A stretch of DNA of 22,346 nt, from contig JALVKZ010000267.1 in assembly GCA_027033675.1 (NCBI GenBank), positions 1 to 22,346 on the forward strand, written 5' to 3'. The translations under genes were made by a program, and so were the position numbers. Positions 1-7,982 of the stretch are shown here, piece by piece. The notes below the pieces were generated by a model. That model worked only from the letters and a program-made list of their open reading frames with translations. It had not been told where the DNA came from and ran no database searches. Position 1 is the first letter of the stretch. Each line of letters opens with the position of its first letter. The stretch comes from Pyrodictiaceae archaeon. GTDB taxonomy: Archaea > Thermoproteota > Thermoprotei_A > Sulfolobales > Pyrodictiaceae.

Positions 1-492
1 ATGATAGAGAAGCTCTTGGACAAGAACGCTAGGCAAGTATTCCAAACACTATTCGAGGAAGGAGAGGAGCTAACAGAGATAGATATTGCTGAGCGCACCG
101 GGCTAAAGCTCAACGCTATACGGAGAGCGCTTAATCTTCTTGCCGAACAAGGCCTGGTTGTGTATAGGCGCCAGAAGCACCTGGAGAAGAATAGGCTAAT
201 ATTCTATTGGAAGATAAACTATGAGGCCTTACCCGCCATAATAGAGGCTAGGAAAAAGGCCGCTCTTGATAAGCTTAAGACGCTACTAAGCAAGGAGGAG
301 GCAACCATGTACTACGTATGCCCCAATGACGGTACCAGGTACACCTTCGAAGAGGCTCTAGAGCATGAGTTTACCTGCCCTCGCTGCGGCTCAATGCTAG
401 TACCGGACCAGGATAGAGAGCTCAGGATACAATTGCTGCGCCAGTACATAGCGATGTTGGAGGCAGAGCTGAATGAATCCAACACTCGTTGA
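1..492 (+). CDS. tfe: Transcription initiation factor E, alpha subunit (TFE)
   Basis: Archaeal counterpart of TFIIE-alpha. It binds RNA polymerase and promoter DNA at the pre-initiation complex and helps open the promoter. Residues about 10-75 form the extended winged helix ([19 protein letters not shown], then a basic wing). Residues 104-132 form the zinc ribbon and a C-terminal helix follows. Only three ribbon cysteines are present (C107, C126, C129), with Asp110 where the second Cys of a CxxC knuckle would stand. From memory Sulfolobus TFE has a similar CPxD there, so this is probably a crenarchaeal trait. At 163 aa it is about 10 residues shorter at the N-terminus than Sulfolobus TFE, so the true start may lie upstream of the window. 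Its last 20 nt overlap the methyltransferase gene, suggesting cotranscription. Confidence 0.93.
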   Translation: MIEKLLDKNARQVFQTLFEEGEELTEIDIAERTGLKLNAIRRALNLLAEQGLVVYRRQKHLEKNRLIFYWKINYEALPAIIEARKKAALDKLKTLLSKEEATMYYVCPNDGTRYTFEEALEHEFTCPRCGSMLVPDQDRELRIQLLRQYIAMLEAELNESNTR

Positions 493-1429
493 TCTCTTCT
501 CTGGCGCTGGTGGCTTTGCGGAGGGATTTAGGCAAGCTGGGTTTAAAGTACTTCTCGGAGTAGATAACGACCCAGCTGCTATACGTAGCTTCAAAGCCAA
601 TTTCCCAGAAGCAATAGCACTAGCTATGGATATCAAGGAGGTGAGTGGCTCTCTCATAGAAGAGCTCGTGGGAAGGCCAGACGTAGTTATCGGCAGTCCT
701 CCTTGCGAGCCATATACCGGGGCCAATCCTCGTAGACGAAGGAATCCTGTTGAAAGGCTATACGAGGACCCTGCTGGTCAGCTAGTTATTCACTTTGCCC
801 GTATCGTTGGCGAGCTAAAGCCTCGTGTATTCGTCATGGAGAATGTGCCGGGGATCCTTGACGTAGAGGACGAGATAAGAAAAATATTCAGAGATGCTGG
901 CTACGAGAAGATATACTTTAATGTACTCAGGGCAGAAGACCATAATACACCCAGCCATAGACTGCGCGTCTTCGTATCAAATATTAGGATAAAGCCCCCC
1001 AAAGCCCGGAGAAGAATAAGCGTTGAGGAGGCGTTAAGCGGGCTACCAGCACCAGGCACGGTTCTGTCGCCTAACCACGAGCCTCCCAGTATGAGTCCTC
1101 GAAAAACCAAGCGAATCGCCAGACTCCGCTGGGGGCAAGCACTCATATACTACGAAGGAGCCGAGGGCAGACGGCTACCAAACCTCATCCGGTTAGACCC
1201 GCGACGTCATGCTCCAACGGTTCTGGGATCTAGCCGCTTTATACACCCCTATGAGAATAGGTTTCTGACGGTCAGGGAGCAGGCGAGGCTCATGGGGTTT
1301 CCAGACGATCACGTGTTTCTAGGGGGAAAGGATGAACAGTATAACCAGGTCGGCGAAGCTGTCCCAGTTCCATTAGCAAGAAGTATAGCGGAGGTTGTTC
1401 TAAGAACTCTTCGAGAGAGAGACAATTAG
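473..1429 (+). CDS. C5-cytosine DNA methyltransferase (orphan, archaeal clade)
   Basis: SAM-dependent m5C methyltransferase of 318 aa. Motif I is DLFSGAGGF (residues 7-15), motif IV is SPPCEPYT with nucleophile Cys78, motif VI is MENVPGI (E123-N124), motif VIII is HRLRVF (R163, R165), and a variable target-recognition stretch covers about 175-258. Motifs IX/X run from [14 protein letters not shown] to [12 protein letters not shown]. It departs from the usual consensus at three sites: PPCEPY instead of PPCQ-F/S, Ser161 where motif VIII usually has Gln, and GEAVP instead of GNAVP. The ATG at 473 lies inside the end of tfe, implying translational coupling. No restriction endonuclease gene is adjacent, so it appears to be an orphan epigenetic enzyme. 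DNA is the expected substrate, but RNA (Dnmt2-like behaviour) cannot be excluded. Confidence 0.88.
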   Translation: MNPTLVDLFSGAGGFAEGFRQAGFKVLLGVDNDPAAIRSFKANFPEAIALAMDIKEVSGSLIEELVGRPDVVIGSPPCEPYTGANPRRRRNPVERLYEDPAGQLVIHFARIVGELKPRVFVMENVPGILDVEDEIRKIFRDAGYEKIYFNVLRAEDHNTPSHRLRVFVSNIRIKPPKARRRISVEEALSGLPAPGTVLSPNHEPPSMSPRKTKRIARLRWGQALIYYEGAEGRRLPNLIRLDPRRHAPTVLGSSRFIHPYENRFLTVREQARLMGFPDDHVFLGGKDEQYNQVGEAVPVPLARSIAEVVLRTLRERDN

Positions 1430-1870
1430 TGGATAAAGTATTATAGCGGCCTCAGCGACTGGACCTATCCTAGCCTCTAAACCAGCAGGATAGACTGCCT
1501 CACCAAGCCCCGCTACGTCCTTTCCAGGTGCTGACTCACTACCACCAAACACTAGCAAAACCTTCTCCTTGTTGCTGAGCCTTGCCACTATTTCGCTAAT
1601 AGGTAGTGACTCGCCATACTCGCGCGAAATTATGATGACCTTGCCTGGATTGAAGGCCTCAACAGCGTCGCGCACATGGGGTAGGACGTAGAATCCCCGG
1701 TTCAGGCGAAGGGCAAGCCTCATAACGTCGGGGACACCGCTAGAAGCAGCTGCTCCGTAGAGCCTTGTTGCGATAAACTGTTTGAGGCCAAGCCCATAGA
1801 CTAGCCGAGCCATATCGATCAGTCTTTGTGCGCTCGAGACATCGTGCATAACTACCAAGATCTCCGCCAT
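1400..1870 (-). CDS. SPOUT-like RNA methylase family protein (COG4080-like)
   Basis: A 156-aa protein resembling the archaeal family often labelled 'RecB-family nuclease' but regarded as SPOUT-type (alpha/beta-knot) RNA methylase-like. Visible are an N-terminal beta strand (MAEILVVMHDVSS), a helix with AQRLIDMARLVYGLG, and a C-terminal segment of the knot type (LVFGGSES, then GLGEAVYP and AAIILYPLI). The substrate is unknown. The start is ambiguous: ATG at 1870 was chosen, but a GTG four codons upstream at 1882 lies close to the transcription start predicted from the TATA box at 1907-1914, so a leaderless GTG start is possible. The last 30 nt overlap the convergent methyltransferase gene. Confidence 0.7.
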   Translation of the reverse strand: MAEILVVMHDVSSAQRLIDMARLVYGLGLKQFIATRLYGAAASSGVPDVMRLALRLNRGFYVLPHVRDAVEAFNPGKVIIISREYGESLPISEIVARLSNKEKVLLVFGGSESAPGKDVAGLGEAVYPAGLEARIGPVAEAAIILYPLIVSLSKSS

Positions 1871-1906
1871 AACCGGTCCCACTTCGATAACGGAGGCAAG
1901 GAGGCA

Positions 1907-1914
1907 TTTTAAAT
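1907..1914 (-). promoter_or_regulatory. TATA box of the minus-strand SPOUT-like gene
   Basis: Read on the minus strand this is ATTTAAAA. Archaeal transcription starts about 26 nt downstream of the box centre, which predicts a start near 1884, just before the GTG at 1882 and 14 nt before the ATG at 1870. Confidence 0.5.
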
Positions 1915-2076
1915 CATTGAGAGGAGTGTAGAATGGGGCTCAGAACTTAAAGGCGTCAACATCCTCTTGTCTTTCAGCGAGTACAGCCCTCAGCATCTCC
2001 TAGTGCTAAAAAGGCTGGCGTCCTAAACCCTAATTCGGTTTTCCCCTCGCCAACCTATTAGCTAGAGGAGTAGGGC

Positions 2077-2853
2077 GTGGTACATGTGGCTGAGAAGGAG
2101 AGAATTATTGCGATTAAGCTTCCAGAAGACATATATCGCGAGCTAGAGAGGAGAGCGAAGAGGCTTGGCTACGGTCTTGTTAGCGATTATCTAAGGGATC
2201 TTATCTATAGAGAGCTTGGCTATAAGGATAGAGAGGAGCATCTTAGGAGACTAGTTGAGGAGATAGTGTCGTCTCGGCTTAAAGAACTCGGACAAGCCTC
2301 TAATATTGATAAGACCATTGCTAGGCTCGAGAAAAAGCTCCAAGACCTAATAAACCCATGGACAGCGAAAATAGATCAGCTATCGAGCAGAGTTGCAGAA
2401 CTCTATGAAAAAATCGAGACACTCGAGGAAAAAATAAAGGCTCTAGAAGAAGCTGAGACTGCTAAGAAGGAGCAGGTACAAAGATACAGAGCGCCTATTG
2501 AGGCCAGGAGGGAAACTAGGAGAAAAACCGCTATAGAAAGGCTACGAGAACAAGGCGTGGTATTTGAGCACGATGTTCAGTGGCTCAGGGATCGCGATGC
2601 TTTCTTCGAGAGGCTTAGGAGAGAGGGAGCTATAGTACTTAACATCGGTGGCGAGAGAGTGGCTCTTGACCCAGCGTTTTGGCGTAATTTTAGAGAGAAG
2701 GTGGAGCAACTGCCAACACCAAACGATGAAGAGGTACGTGTATTACTCACTGAGCCTCAGTATCAGCTCTTTAAGAAGCTAAAGGAGAATGGTCTTATAT
2801 ACTTTGATGCGTCGAAAAGAGCATGGCGATTCATAGAGGAATTCCGGGAATAG
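2077..2853 (+). CDS. Ribbon-helix-helix / coiled-coil DNA-binding protein
   Basis: A 258-aa protein with three parts. Residues about 8-48 (IIAIKLPEDIYRELERRAKR... SDYLRDLIYRELG) match a ribbon-helix-helix (CopG/Arc-like) DNA-binding domain. Residues about 55-150 are a highly charged heptad-like coiled coil with a run of LEKK/LEEK segments. Residues about 165-258 form a compact alpha/beta domain (VVFEHDVQWLRDRDAFF... GLIYFDASKRAWRFIEEF) that I do not recognise. It is much longer than simple RHH repressors, suggesting an architectural or multimeric regulator; this is inference. The GTG start at 2077 has GAGGAG at 2065-2070 six nt upstream. It is monocistronic, with about 200 nt of empty sequence on each side, and its target is unknown. 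Confidence 0.75.
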   Translation: MVHVAEKERIIAIKLPEDIYRELERRAKRLGYGLVSDYLRDLIYRELGYKDREEHLRRLVEEIVSSRLKELGQASNIDKTIARLEKKLQDLINPWTAKIDQLSSRVAELYEKIETLEEKIKALEEAETAKKEQVQRYRAPIEARRETRRKTAIERLREQGVVFEHDVQWLRDRDAFFERLRREGAIVLNIGGERVALDPAFWRNFREKVEQLPTPNDEEVRVLLTEPQYQLFKKLKENGLIYFDASKRAWRFIEEFRE

Positions 2854-3084
2854 AGACACGATGTTTTCCATGCCTCGGAGCCAAGTCATTCATCACTGCC
2901 ATAGCATTAGGTCAGGCGCTGGCGTATTCTTCATAGGCCTGGACATAAGGGGCTCGCTTAAGGGGCGAAATTCTTCATCCCGTGGATCTGCTCGGCTGTA
3001 AGACTTCATTGCCCCAGTCCTATAGTATTGCCCGGTCTGTGTAAAAACACTACCATGGAGAGGTAGTGTAGTTGGGAGTAGGAA

Positions 3085-4335
3085 TTAGAGTTGCCAGCTT
3101 TGAAGATATTCCACTTGCTCCGGTATTAGAGAGTCTATTTCTATGCCCATGGCTTTTAGCTTGAGTCTCGCAACCTCCTTATCTATCTCGTCAGGCACAT
3201 TGTATACCTTCCTTTCTAGCTTATCCTTGTTCTTAACAATGTACTCCACGGCTAGGGCCTGATTAGCAAAACTCATATCCATTACTTCGCTTGGGTGACC
3301 CTCTGCTGCTACGAGGTTTACTAACCTGCCCTCTGCTAAGAGGTATATCTTTCGCCCGTCTCGTAACTTGTACTCAGTTACATAGTTTCTAATAGTTCTC
3401 TTTGATACAGCTAGTTGCTCAAGGTCGGGTATCCAAATTTCCACGTTGAAGTGCCCAGCGTTGGCAAGTATTGCTCCATCCTTCATTACCTCAAAGTGCT
3501 CTTTTCGTATGACCTTCTTGTTGCCCGTTGCCGTAATGAATACGTCACCTATCTTGGCTGCTTCCTTCATAGACATGACGTCAAATCCATCCATTACGGC
3601 CTCGAGGGCCCTTATCGGGTCAACTTCTGTCACAATGACGCGGGCTCCAAGACCTCTAGCTCTTATCGCTATCCCTCTACCAACCCATCCATACCCTGCC
3701 ACCACTACCTTCTTCCCGGCAAAGAGGATATTAGTCGCCCTCATTATGCCATCGAGAGCGCTCTGCCCGGTACCATACCGGTTATCAAACATCATCTTAG
3801 TTCTTGCATCATTAACCGCTATAGCGGGATACCTAAGTACACCCTGCCTCTCCATAGCACGGAGCCTAATAACCCCGGTAGTAGTCTCTTCTGTACCTCC
3901 CCATATCTTCTCGGCTATCTCGGGGAACTCCTTATGAAGAGTTGCGTGTAAATCGCCACCATCATCTATTACCACATTAGGCTCCTGCCCAGCAACCCAT
4001 CTTATGCAATCAAAATATTCCTTCTCATCCATGCCCCTCCAAGCGCATACCTCAATACCTTCTTGTGATGCAAGAGCAGCTGCGACATCATCTTGTGTGC
4101 TTAGAGGATTACTAGCTGCAAGGAACACCTTTGCGCCTCCTTGTACTAGGGTGCGTACTAGCGCGGCTGTCTCCTTCGTTACGTGCAAAACAGCTCCAAC
4201 AACCACTCCTCTAAGAGGCCGCTCCTGGCTAAAACGCTCCCTGATAAACCTTGATACAACAGGCATGTGCTGCTCGGCCCATTCTATTTGAACCAAGCCT
4301 TGATCGGCAAGGCCTAGATCCTTCACCCTTGACAT
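3085..4335 (-). CDS. ahcY: S-adenosylhomocysteine hydrolase (adenosylhomocysteinase)
   Basis: Cytosolic NAD+-dependent enzyme that reversibly splits S-adenosylhomocysteine to adenosine and homocysteine, clearing the inhibitory product of SAM methyltransferases. In the 416-aa protein, DDGGD (124-128), EETTTG, the catalytic segment [16 protein letters not shown] (K180, D184), the NAD-binding loop GYGWVGRG (214-221) with E237 at the end of beta-2, and AGHFN (H295) are all intact. The start is set by the ribosome site GGAGGT (complement of 4342-4347), which abuts the upstream ATG at 4341 but sits six nt from the ATG at 4335, so MSRVKDLG is preferred. The tRNA gene lies upstream on the same strand. 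The C-terminus ends YLQSWQL without the long eukaryotic tail, as in archaeal enzymes. Confidence 0.96.
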   Translation of the reverse strand: MSRVKDLGLADQGLVQIEWAEQHMPVVSRFIRERFSQERPLRGVVVGAVLHVTKETAALVRTLVQGGAKVFLAASNPLSTQDDVAAALASQEGIEVCAWRGMDEKEYFDCIRWVAGQEPNVVIDDGGDLHATLHKEFPEIAEKIWGGTEETTTGVIRLRAMERQGVLRYPAIAVNDARTKMMFDNRYGTGQSALDGIMRATNILFAGKKVVVAGYGWVGRGIAIRARGLGARVIVTEVDPIRALEAVMDGFDVMSMKEAAKIGDVFITATGNKKVIRKEHFEVMKDGAILANAGHFNVEIWIPDLEQLAVSKRTIRNYVTEYKLRDGRKIYLLAEGRLVNLVAAEGHPSEVMDMSFANQALAVEYIVKNKDKLERKVYNVPDEIDKEVARLKLKAMGIEIDSLIPEQVEYLQSWQL

Positions 4336-4447
4336 AGCCATACCTCCTCCGAAACTCTATGCTGAGCAGTGAACGGGGCAGAGAATAAGAATAAAGCGTT
4401 CACAAAAACACTCATAGAAGCTTAACACGAGAAGTGAATTAGATAAA

Positions 4448-4524
4448 TGGTGGGCCCGGGGGGATTCGAACCCCCGACCACCCGGTTATGAGCCGGGCGC
4501 TCTACCGGGCTGAGCTACGGGCCC
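4448..4524 (-). tRNA. tRNA with CAU anticodon (elongator Met, or Ile2), CCA encoded
   Basis: Read on the minus strand it folds into a perfect cloverleaf: acceptor GGGCCCG/CGGGCCC, D-arm GCTC...GAGC, anticodon stem CCCGG/CCGGG with loop CTCATAA, a 5-nt variable loop, T-arm GGGGG/CCCCC with TTCGAAT, discriminator A, and an encoded CCA at 4448-4450. There is no intron. It lacks the run of three G-C pairs next to the anticodon loop typical of initiator tRNA, so it is not tRNAi. CAU together with this acceptor fits either elongator tRNA-Met or the agmatidine-modified tRNA-Ile2; sequence alone does not decide. Confidence 0.96.
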
Positions 4525-4773
4525 AGCGAATTCCCCAAGTAGCACTAATGCACTATACCTAAGCCTCTTTATCAACTTATCGCCACCTTCAGTATTACAA
4601 CTTGACAATAACTATGGCGATATAACTCAGGAATATAATATACCAAGGATAATACATCGCATATGAAAAACATTTACCTTCCTTGAGAAAAGAATGATAA
4701 TACTGGGTACAATAATCATGCTATATGCTCAACTAATTCTACGCAGCAACTATCTACATGAGAAAAGAGTATA

Positions 4774-4780
4774 GGAGGTG
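4774..4780 (+). promoter_or_regulatory. Ribosome binding site deciding the Cren7 start
   Basis: GGAGGTG is a full Shine-Dalgarno match. It overlaps the in-frame GTG at 4778, which therefore cannot be the start, and lies nine nt before the TTG at 4790, which gives the expected Cren7 N-terminus. Confidence 0.7.
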
Positions 4781-4789
4781 TGTGTTGGG

Positions 4790-4978
4790 TTGGCGTGTGA
4801 GAAGCCTGTTAAGGTTCGTGACCCTACTACTGGTAAGGAGGTTGAGATTGTCCCGATAAAGGTGTGGCAGCTAGCGCCTCGTGGCAGGAAGGGAGTAAAG
4901 ATAGGCCTATTCAAGAGCCCCGAGACAGGAAAGTACTTCAGAGCCAAAGTACCAGACGACTACCCAATATGCAGCTAA
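4790..4978 (+). CDS. creN7: Chromatin protein Cren7
   Basis: Small, abundant, sequence-independent DNA-binding protein of crenarchaea that bends and compacts chromosomal DNA through an SH3-like beta sheet. The 62-aa product matches the Sulfolobus Cren7 pattern closely: KPVKV, then [20 protein letters not shown], then SPETGKYF and a C-terminal KVPDDYPIC. The length fits the usual ~60 aa only if translation begins at the TTG at 4790, which is also the best match to the ribosome site. One Cys sits near the N-terminus (MACEKP) and another near the C-terminus (PICS). The gene is alone, with 250 nt of AT-rich sequence upstream. It is a strong lineage marker for crenarchaea. Confidence 0.96.
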   Translation: MACEKPVKVRDPTTGKEVEIVPIKVWQLAPRGRKGVKIGLFKSPETGKYFRAKVPDDYPICS

Positions 4979-5009
4979 AAAGATAAGCTAACCGACTCGG
5001 TCTAAGCAT

Positions 5010-5021
5010 CACTCTTTTTAA
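5010..5021 (+). terminator. T-rich terminator after Cren7
   Basis: A CTCTTTTTAACC tract lies about 35 nt beyond the Cren7 stop codon without a hairpin, as expected for archaeal oligo-T termination. Confidence 0.4.
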
Positions 5022-5153
5022 CCTAATTTCTGCTCACTCCTTATCCATCTTATAATAGCTACTTCTAACTTTTATGAGCATAGACATTATAATTACGTTG
5101 TAGCATTCCATTATTATCCTGGATCCTCTTAAGTTGCTGCAGGTGTCTTCTTT

Positions 5154-6101
5154 ATGAGATGCGCCGTACAAGCGCCCGCAAAGATAATCTTGCTAGGAGA
5201 GCACTGGGTAGTACACGGCTCAAAAGCAGTTGCAGCTGCAGTGGGACTTTATGCACGCGTCCAAGGCCAGAAAGCCAAGCAAGGAATCGTTGTTAGTAGC
5301 AAGAACCTAGGAATAGTAGAGGATCTTACTTCATGCCGTAGGTTTTGTAACCTATGGGAGGCAGCCCAATATATAGCGGCCAATGTTTCTCGTAGGCCAT
5401 GGCCTGCTAGGATACATATAGAGTCTGATATACCAATAGGAGCTGGTATGGGTAGTAGTGCTGCCGTCGCGGTCGCGTTCTCAGCTTGTTACGCTGTACT
5501 TGGAGGGATCAAGCCCTCGCTTGACCTCGTTCTACGCGCTGCCTATGAGGCAGAAAAAATTGTTCATGGAAACCCCAGCGGAATAGATAATACAGTCTCG
5601 ACTATTGGAGGTTTTGTCCTCTATCGCAGAGGAGAAAATCCTATAAGACTCAACAACGTGAGCCTTGAAAGAACAAAGCTGCTTATCATAGACACGGGTA
5701 TTCCTCGGTCAACTAAAATTGCCGTAAATATTTTCTCTACTAGGCTAAAAGCCCTAAATGGTCTTGGTGAGTCATTATTAGAATTAATGAACCAAGTTGT
5801 AGACGAAGCTATAACAGCTCTTAGAAAAGACGATGCTGCTAAGCTAGGCTTGTTATTAGATCTTTCACACGGCTTACTCAATGCTATGGGTGTTTCTCAT
5901 GAAGCACTAGAAACAGCTATACATATTGCAAGACGAAACGGTGCTTATGGAGCAAAGCTTACTGGTGCAGGGATGGGCGGCACCGCTATAGCACTTGTGC
6001 CATCCGAAAAAGCAAGCTCTATAAGCAGTTTGCTTCGGGAAGGAGGCTTCCGTGTATTCGAAGTAGAGATAGGCGTTAATGGTTTTAGGATACTGTCATG
6101 A
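5154..6101 (+). CDS. mvk: Mevalonate kinase
   Basis: GHMP-superfamily kinase that phosphorylates mevalonate to 5-phosphomevalonate with ATP, on the path to archaeal isoprenoid lipids. In 315 aa it shows the N-terminal PAKIILLGEHWVVHG segment (K10, E16, H17), the glycine-rich ATP loop PIGAGMGSSAA (94-104), HGNPSGIDN (138-146, catalytic D145) and the C-terminal KLTGAGMGG loop (268-276). The length matches archaeal mevalonate kinases. The ATG at 5154 has AGGTG at 5141-5145 upstream. The next gene on the same strand, 133 nt downstream, is a possible GHMP relative. No other mevalonate-pathway gene is in the window. Confidence 0.95.
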   Translation: MRCAVQAPAKIILLGEHWVVHGSKAVAAAVGLYARVQGQKAKQGIVVSSKNLGIVEDLTSCRRFCNLWEAAQYIAANVSRRPWPARIHIESDIPIGAGMGSSAAVAVAFSACYAVLGGIKPSLDLVLRAAYEAEKIVHGNPSGIDNTVSTIGGFVLYRRGENPIRLNNVSLERTKLLIIDTGIPRSTKIAVNIFSTRLKALNGLGESLLELMNQVVDEAITALRKDDAAKLGLLLDLSHGLLNAMGVSHEALETAIHIARRNGAYGAKLTGAGMGGTAIALVPSEKASSISSLLREGGFRVFEVEIGVNGFRILS

Positions 6102-6234
6102 CATAAGATACTTATAGAACAAATAAGGTATAATTAATGGAGTTAAGTATACGACTATGAATGTAAGGCCAAGGTATTAATAAGGTGTTATTGTCTCGCC
6201 CCTCACCTATCCCTAGTGTGATACCTATAATGTT

Positions 6235-7032
6235 ATGATAGGGGGTGCCTTGGTAGCGGCACTAGAGTTTAGCCGGCAGCTTCATACAGGGATAGTGCTT
6301 ACTGCTACTGGTATATCAAGGTGTGTGGAAATTGAGGCCTATACTGTACTCACGCCTCTCCCTATGGTTAGTCAAGTTGGTGTTGGAATTGCGTTTGACG
6401 TACCAGTGGTCGCAGAGGCTTGCGGTCTAGGTGGCCCAGGTCTTGACGAAGAAATAGAGATACGTGTATATGGTAGAGGTCTTGCCTTCTCTACGCCCCA
6501 TTTGCCACACCTACTGGAGGATGCTGTTACAAGGGCCTACGCCGATAACGGAGAACTAAGCTTTACAATGCTTATCGATTCTAGTAGTCTAATAACGGGA
6601 ATAGAGACTATAATTGCTAGCCTAGAGGGAAGCACCATAGTTATAGACGGCATACCGATTCCGCTGCACGAGGTTGCCGATCTATGGGGAATCATAGTTA
6701 GACTTGATGAACCACTTAATAAAGAGAAAATAATTGAAGCTATATTAACAAATATAGGAACTTATGAGGACATAGTACTAAGCAACATCAACAATGCCTT
6801 GGAGGCTCTCTATATTGTTACCAATAAACTATATGAAAACACCGACATGACTCCAGTGAGGCAAATTATCCGAAAAGCTGATAGACTAGGCGCTCTAAGC
6901 GTCTTTGTAGATGTATCAGGGCAATATGTAGCCTTCCTTTTCGATAACTATGATGATGCAGCTAATGCGTCCACTGTATTATCGCGCCAGGGAGCTGTGC
7001 TTGAGGCCCCAATAACCGTTCTCGGTATGTGA
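6235..7032 (+). CDS. Uncharacterised protein, possible degenerate GHMP-kinase relative
   Basis: A 265-aa protein I do not recognise. Its order of elements recalls a GHMP fold: beta-rich N-terminus, a glycine-rich patch (ACGLGGPGLDEEIEI, about 63-77), a middle alpha/beta region, then a helix pair followed by DRLGALSVFVDVSGQYVAFLF and a helix ending VLSRQGAVLEAPI, like the GHMP C-terminal 'glycine loop then ferredoxin-like' segment. The P-x-G-x-G-L-G-S-S ATP loop is absent, so kinase activity is doubtful. Position just after mevalonate kinase makes ancient duplication conceivable, but this is inference from topology only. The start is uncertain: ATG at 6235 is used, with a TTG at 6250 as alternative just after GGGGGTG. 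Confidence 0.5.
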   Translation: MIGGALVAALEFSRQLHTGIVLTATGISRCVEIEAYTVLTPLPMVSQVGVGIAFDVPVVAEACGLGGPGLDEEIEIRVYGRGLAFSTPHLPHLLEDAVTRAYADNGELSFTMLIDSSSLITGIETIIASLEGSTIVIDGIPIPLHEVADLWGIIVRLDEPLNKEKIIEAILTNIGTYEDIVLSNINNALEALYIVTNKLYENTDMTPVRQIIRKADRLGALSVFVDVSGQYVAFLFDNYDDAANASTVLSRQGAVLEAPITVLGM

Positions 7033-7114
7033 CGTAGCAATTCACGTGAAAGAGCCCGGGTTCTAGAAATTTCAAGGACTGTCAAGATATGGTATCTCTA
7101 CACGGGGTTCTACT

Positions 7115-7561
7115 GTGCTATTTCGGGTGAGCGCAAGATGCGTAATAATAAGAGATGGGAAGATATTGTTGCAGCTTAGCAAGAAAGGTGACTTCTATAG
7201 ATTGCCTGGCGGAAGAGTCAAGCCGGAGGAGACAATTGTACAAGCTCTCAGCAGGGAACTTAGAGAGGAACTGGGAATCGAGAAAATTGAAGACCCTGAA
7301 CTCGTATTCATAGTAGAGTCATTTTACCGCAGACACAGCGGCGTTGTGCATGAGCTTGGATTCTACTTCCTCTGCGACAAAATAGATACAAGCGATATAG
7401 TGCCCAAAGAGGATCACTTACACATCGAGTGGGTACCACTAGAGAAAATAAGTCATGACAATTTGCGCCCAGCGGCGCTAGCGCCCTACATAGCTAAACT
7501 AGGGTCGCGACGACCTAATAAGCCACTATATATAATAAATATAGATGTTGATAGTATTTAG
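7115..7561 (+). CDS. Nudix hydrolase
   Basis: A 148-aa Nudix-family pyrophosphohydrolase that cleaves nucleoside diphosphates linked to another group. The 23-residue Nudix box is complete and spaced exactly as GX5EX7REUXEEXGU: it begins at the second Gly of LPGGRVKPEE and ends in RELREELGI. The substrate cannot be read from sequence; ADP-ribose, modified NTPs or NDP-sugars are all possible. Downstream, FYFLCD and HIEWVPLEKI follow the usual fold. The start is a GTG at 7115 with only a weak ribosome site (GGGGTT). The gene converges on the eL33 gene with a 16-nt gap. Confidence 0.92.
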   Translation: MLFRVSARCVIIRDGKILLQLSKKGDFYRLPGGRVKPEETIVQALSRELREELGIEKIEDPELVFIVESFYRRHSGVVHELGFYFLCDKIDTSDIVPKEDHLHIEWVPLEKISHDNLRPAALAPYIAKLGSRRPNKPLYIINIDVDSI

Positions 7562-7577
7562 TCATATAAGAATTTCA

Positions 7578-7886
7578 CTAGGCGGTAAAGACTAGTTCAA
7601 CACCCTTAGGATAAATATAGACATTGTCCCCATGTGCTTGGCCGGGCAGATTGGGTTTGAACACTGCGATTACTACTCCCTTGTCTCCATGAACATGTAC
7701 TATTTTCCCTCTATATTCATTACCTTTGCTATCTCTGTATAGAACTCTCCATCCAATTAACCTCGAAGCTTCTTTCCTGGTTGTAATTCCATCTATTCTT
7801 ATCAATACCTGGTTTTCGTACTGCGTATTAGAGCCGAGTCTATAACCAACAATTATCCCGGTGTACACCTTCGGTTTCTCGCTCAT
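7578..7886 (-). CDS. rpl35ae: Ribosomal protein eL33 (L35Ae)
   Basis: Large-subunit ribosomal protein shared by archaea and eukaryotes. The 102-aa product shows the family pattern: YTGIIVGYRLGSNTQYENQ, WRVLYRDSKGNEYRGKIVHVHGDKG and FKPNLPGQAHGDNV. An in-frame ATG at 7910 exists, but the TATA box at 7927-7934 predicts a transcript start near 7904, downstream of that ATG. The start MSEKPKVYTG at 7886, with GGAG six nt upstream, is therefore preferred. It is divergent from the aminotransferase gene and may share its TATA element. Confidence 0.93.
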   Translation of the reverse strand: MSEKPKVYTGIIVGYRLGSNTQYENQVLIRIDGITTRKEASRLIGWRVLYRDSKGNEYRGKIVHVHGDKGVVIAVFKPNLPGQAHGDNVYIYPKGVELVFTA

Positions 7887-7926
7887 AAGCGCTCCAACCC
7901 CCAGCAGCATTAACCGTAACTGGGTG

Positions 7927-7934
7927 TTTAAAAG
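7927..7934. promoter_or_regulatory. Palindromic TATA box shared by eL33 and the aminotransferase gene
   Basis: TTTAAAAG contains the palindrome TTTAAA. Read leftward it predicts a transcript start near 7904 (18-nt leader to the eL33 ATG); read rightward, a start near 7957 (26-nt leader with AGGAGG before the ATG at 7983). No other good TATA box is visible in the 96-nt gap. Confidence 0.5.
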
Positions 7935-7982
7935 TAGTGATACCTAGTTTCTAGCTCGGCCAGCTTCTAGGAGGCGAGCAGC

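Noticed and set aside
300..400. Missing fourth cysteine in the TFE zinc ribbon as a sign of a broken gene.
   Set aside because: As I recall, crenarchaeal TFEs such as that of Sulfolobus have CPxD at this site, so it is probably lineage-typical.
2840..2900. GTGATGA on the minus strand near 2893-2899 as a C box.
   Set aside because: No D box CTGA at a workable distance downstream.
3446..3937. Long open frames antisense to SAH hydrolase (also 3415-3951).
   Set aside because: Mirror of a strongly conserved gene; the translations show no domain and are rich in Ser/Pro/Leu runs typical of antisense frames.
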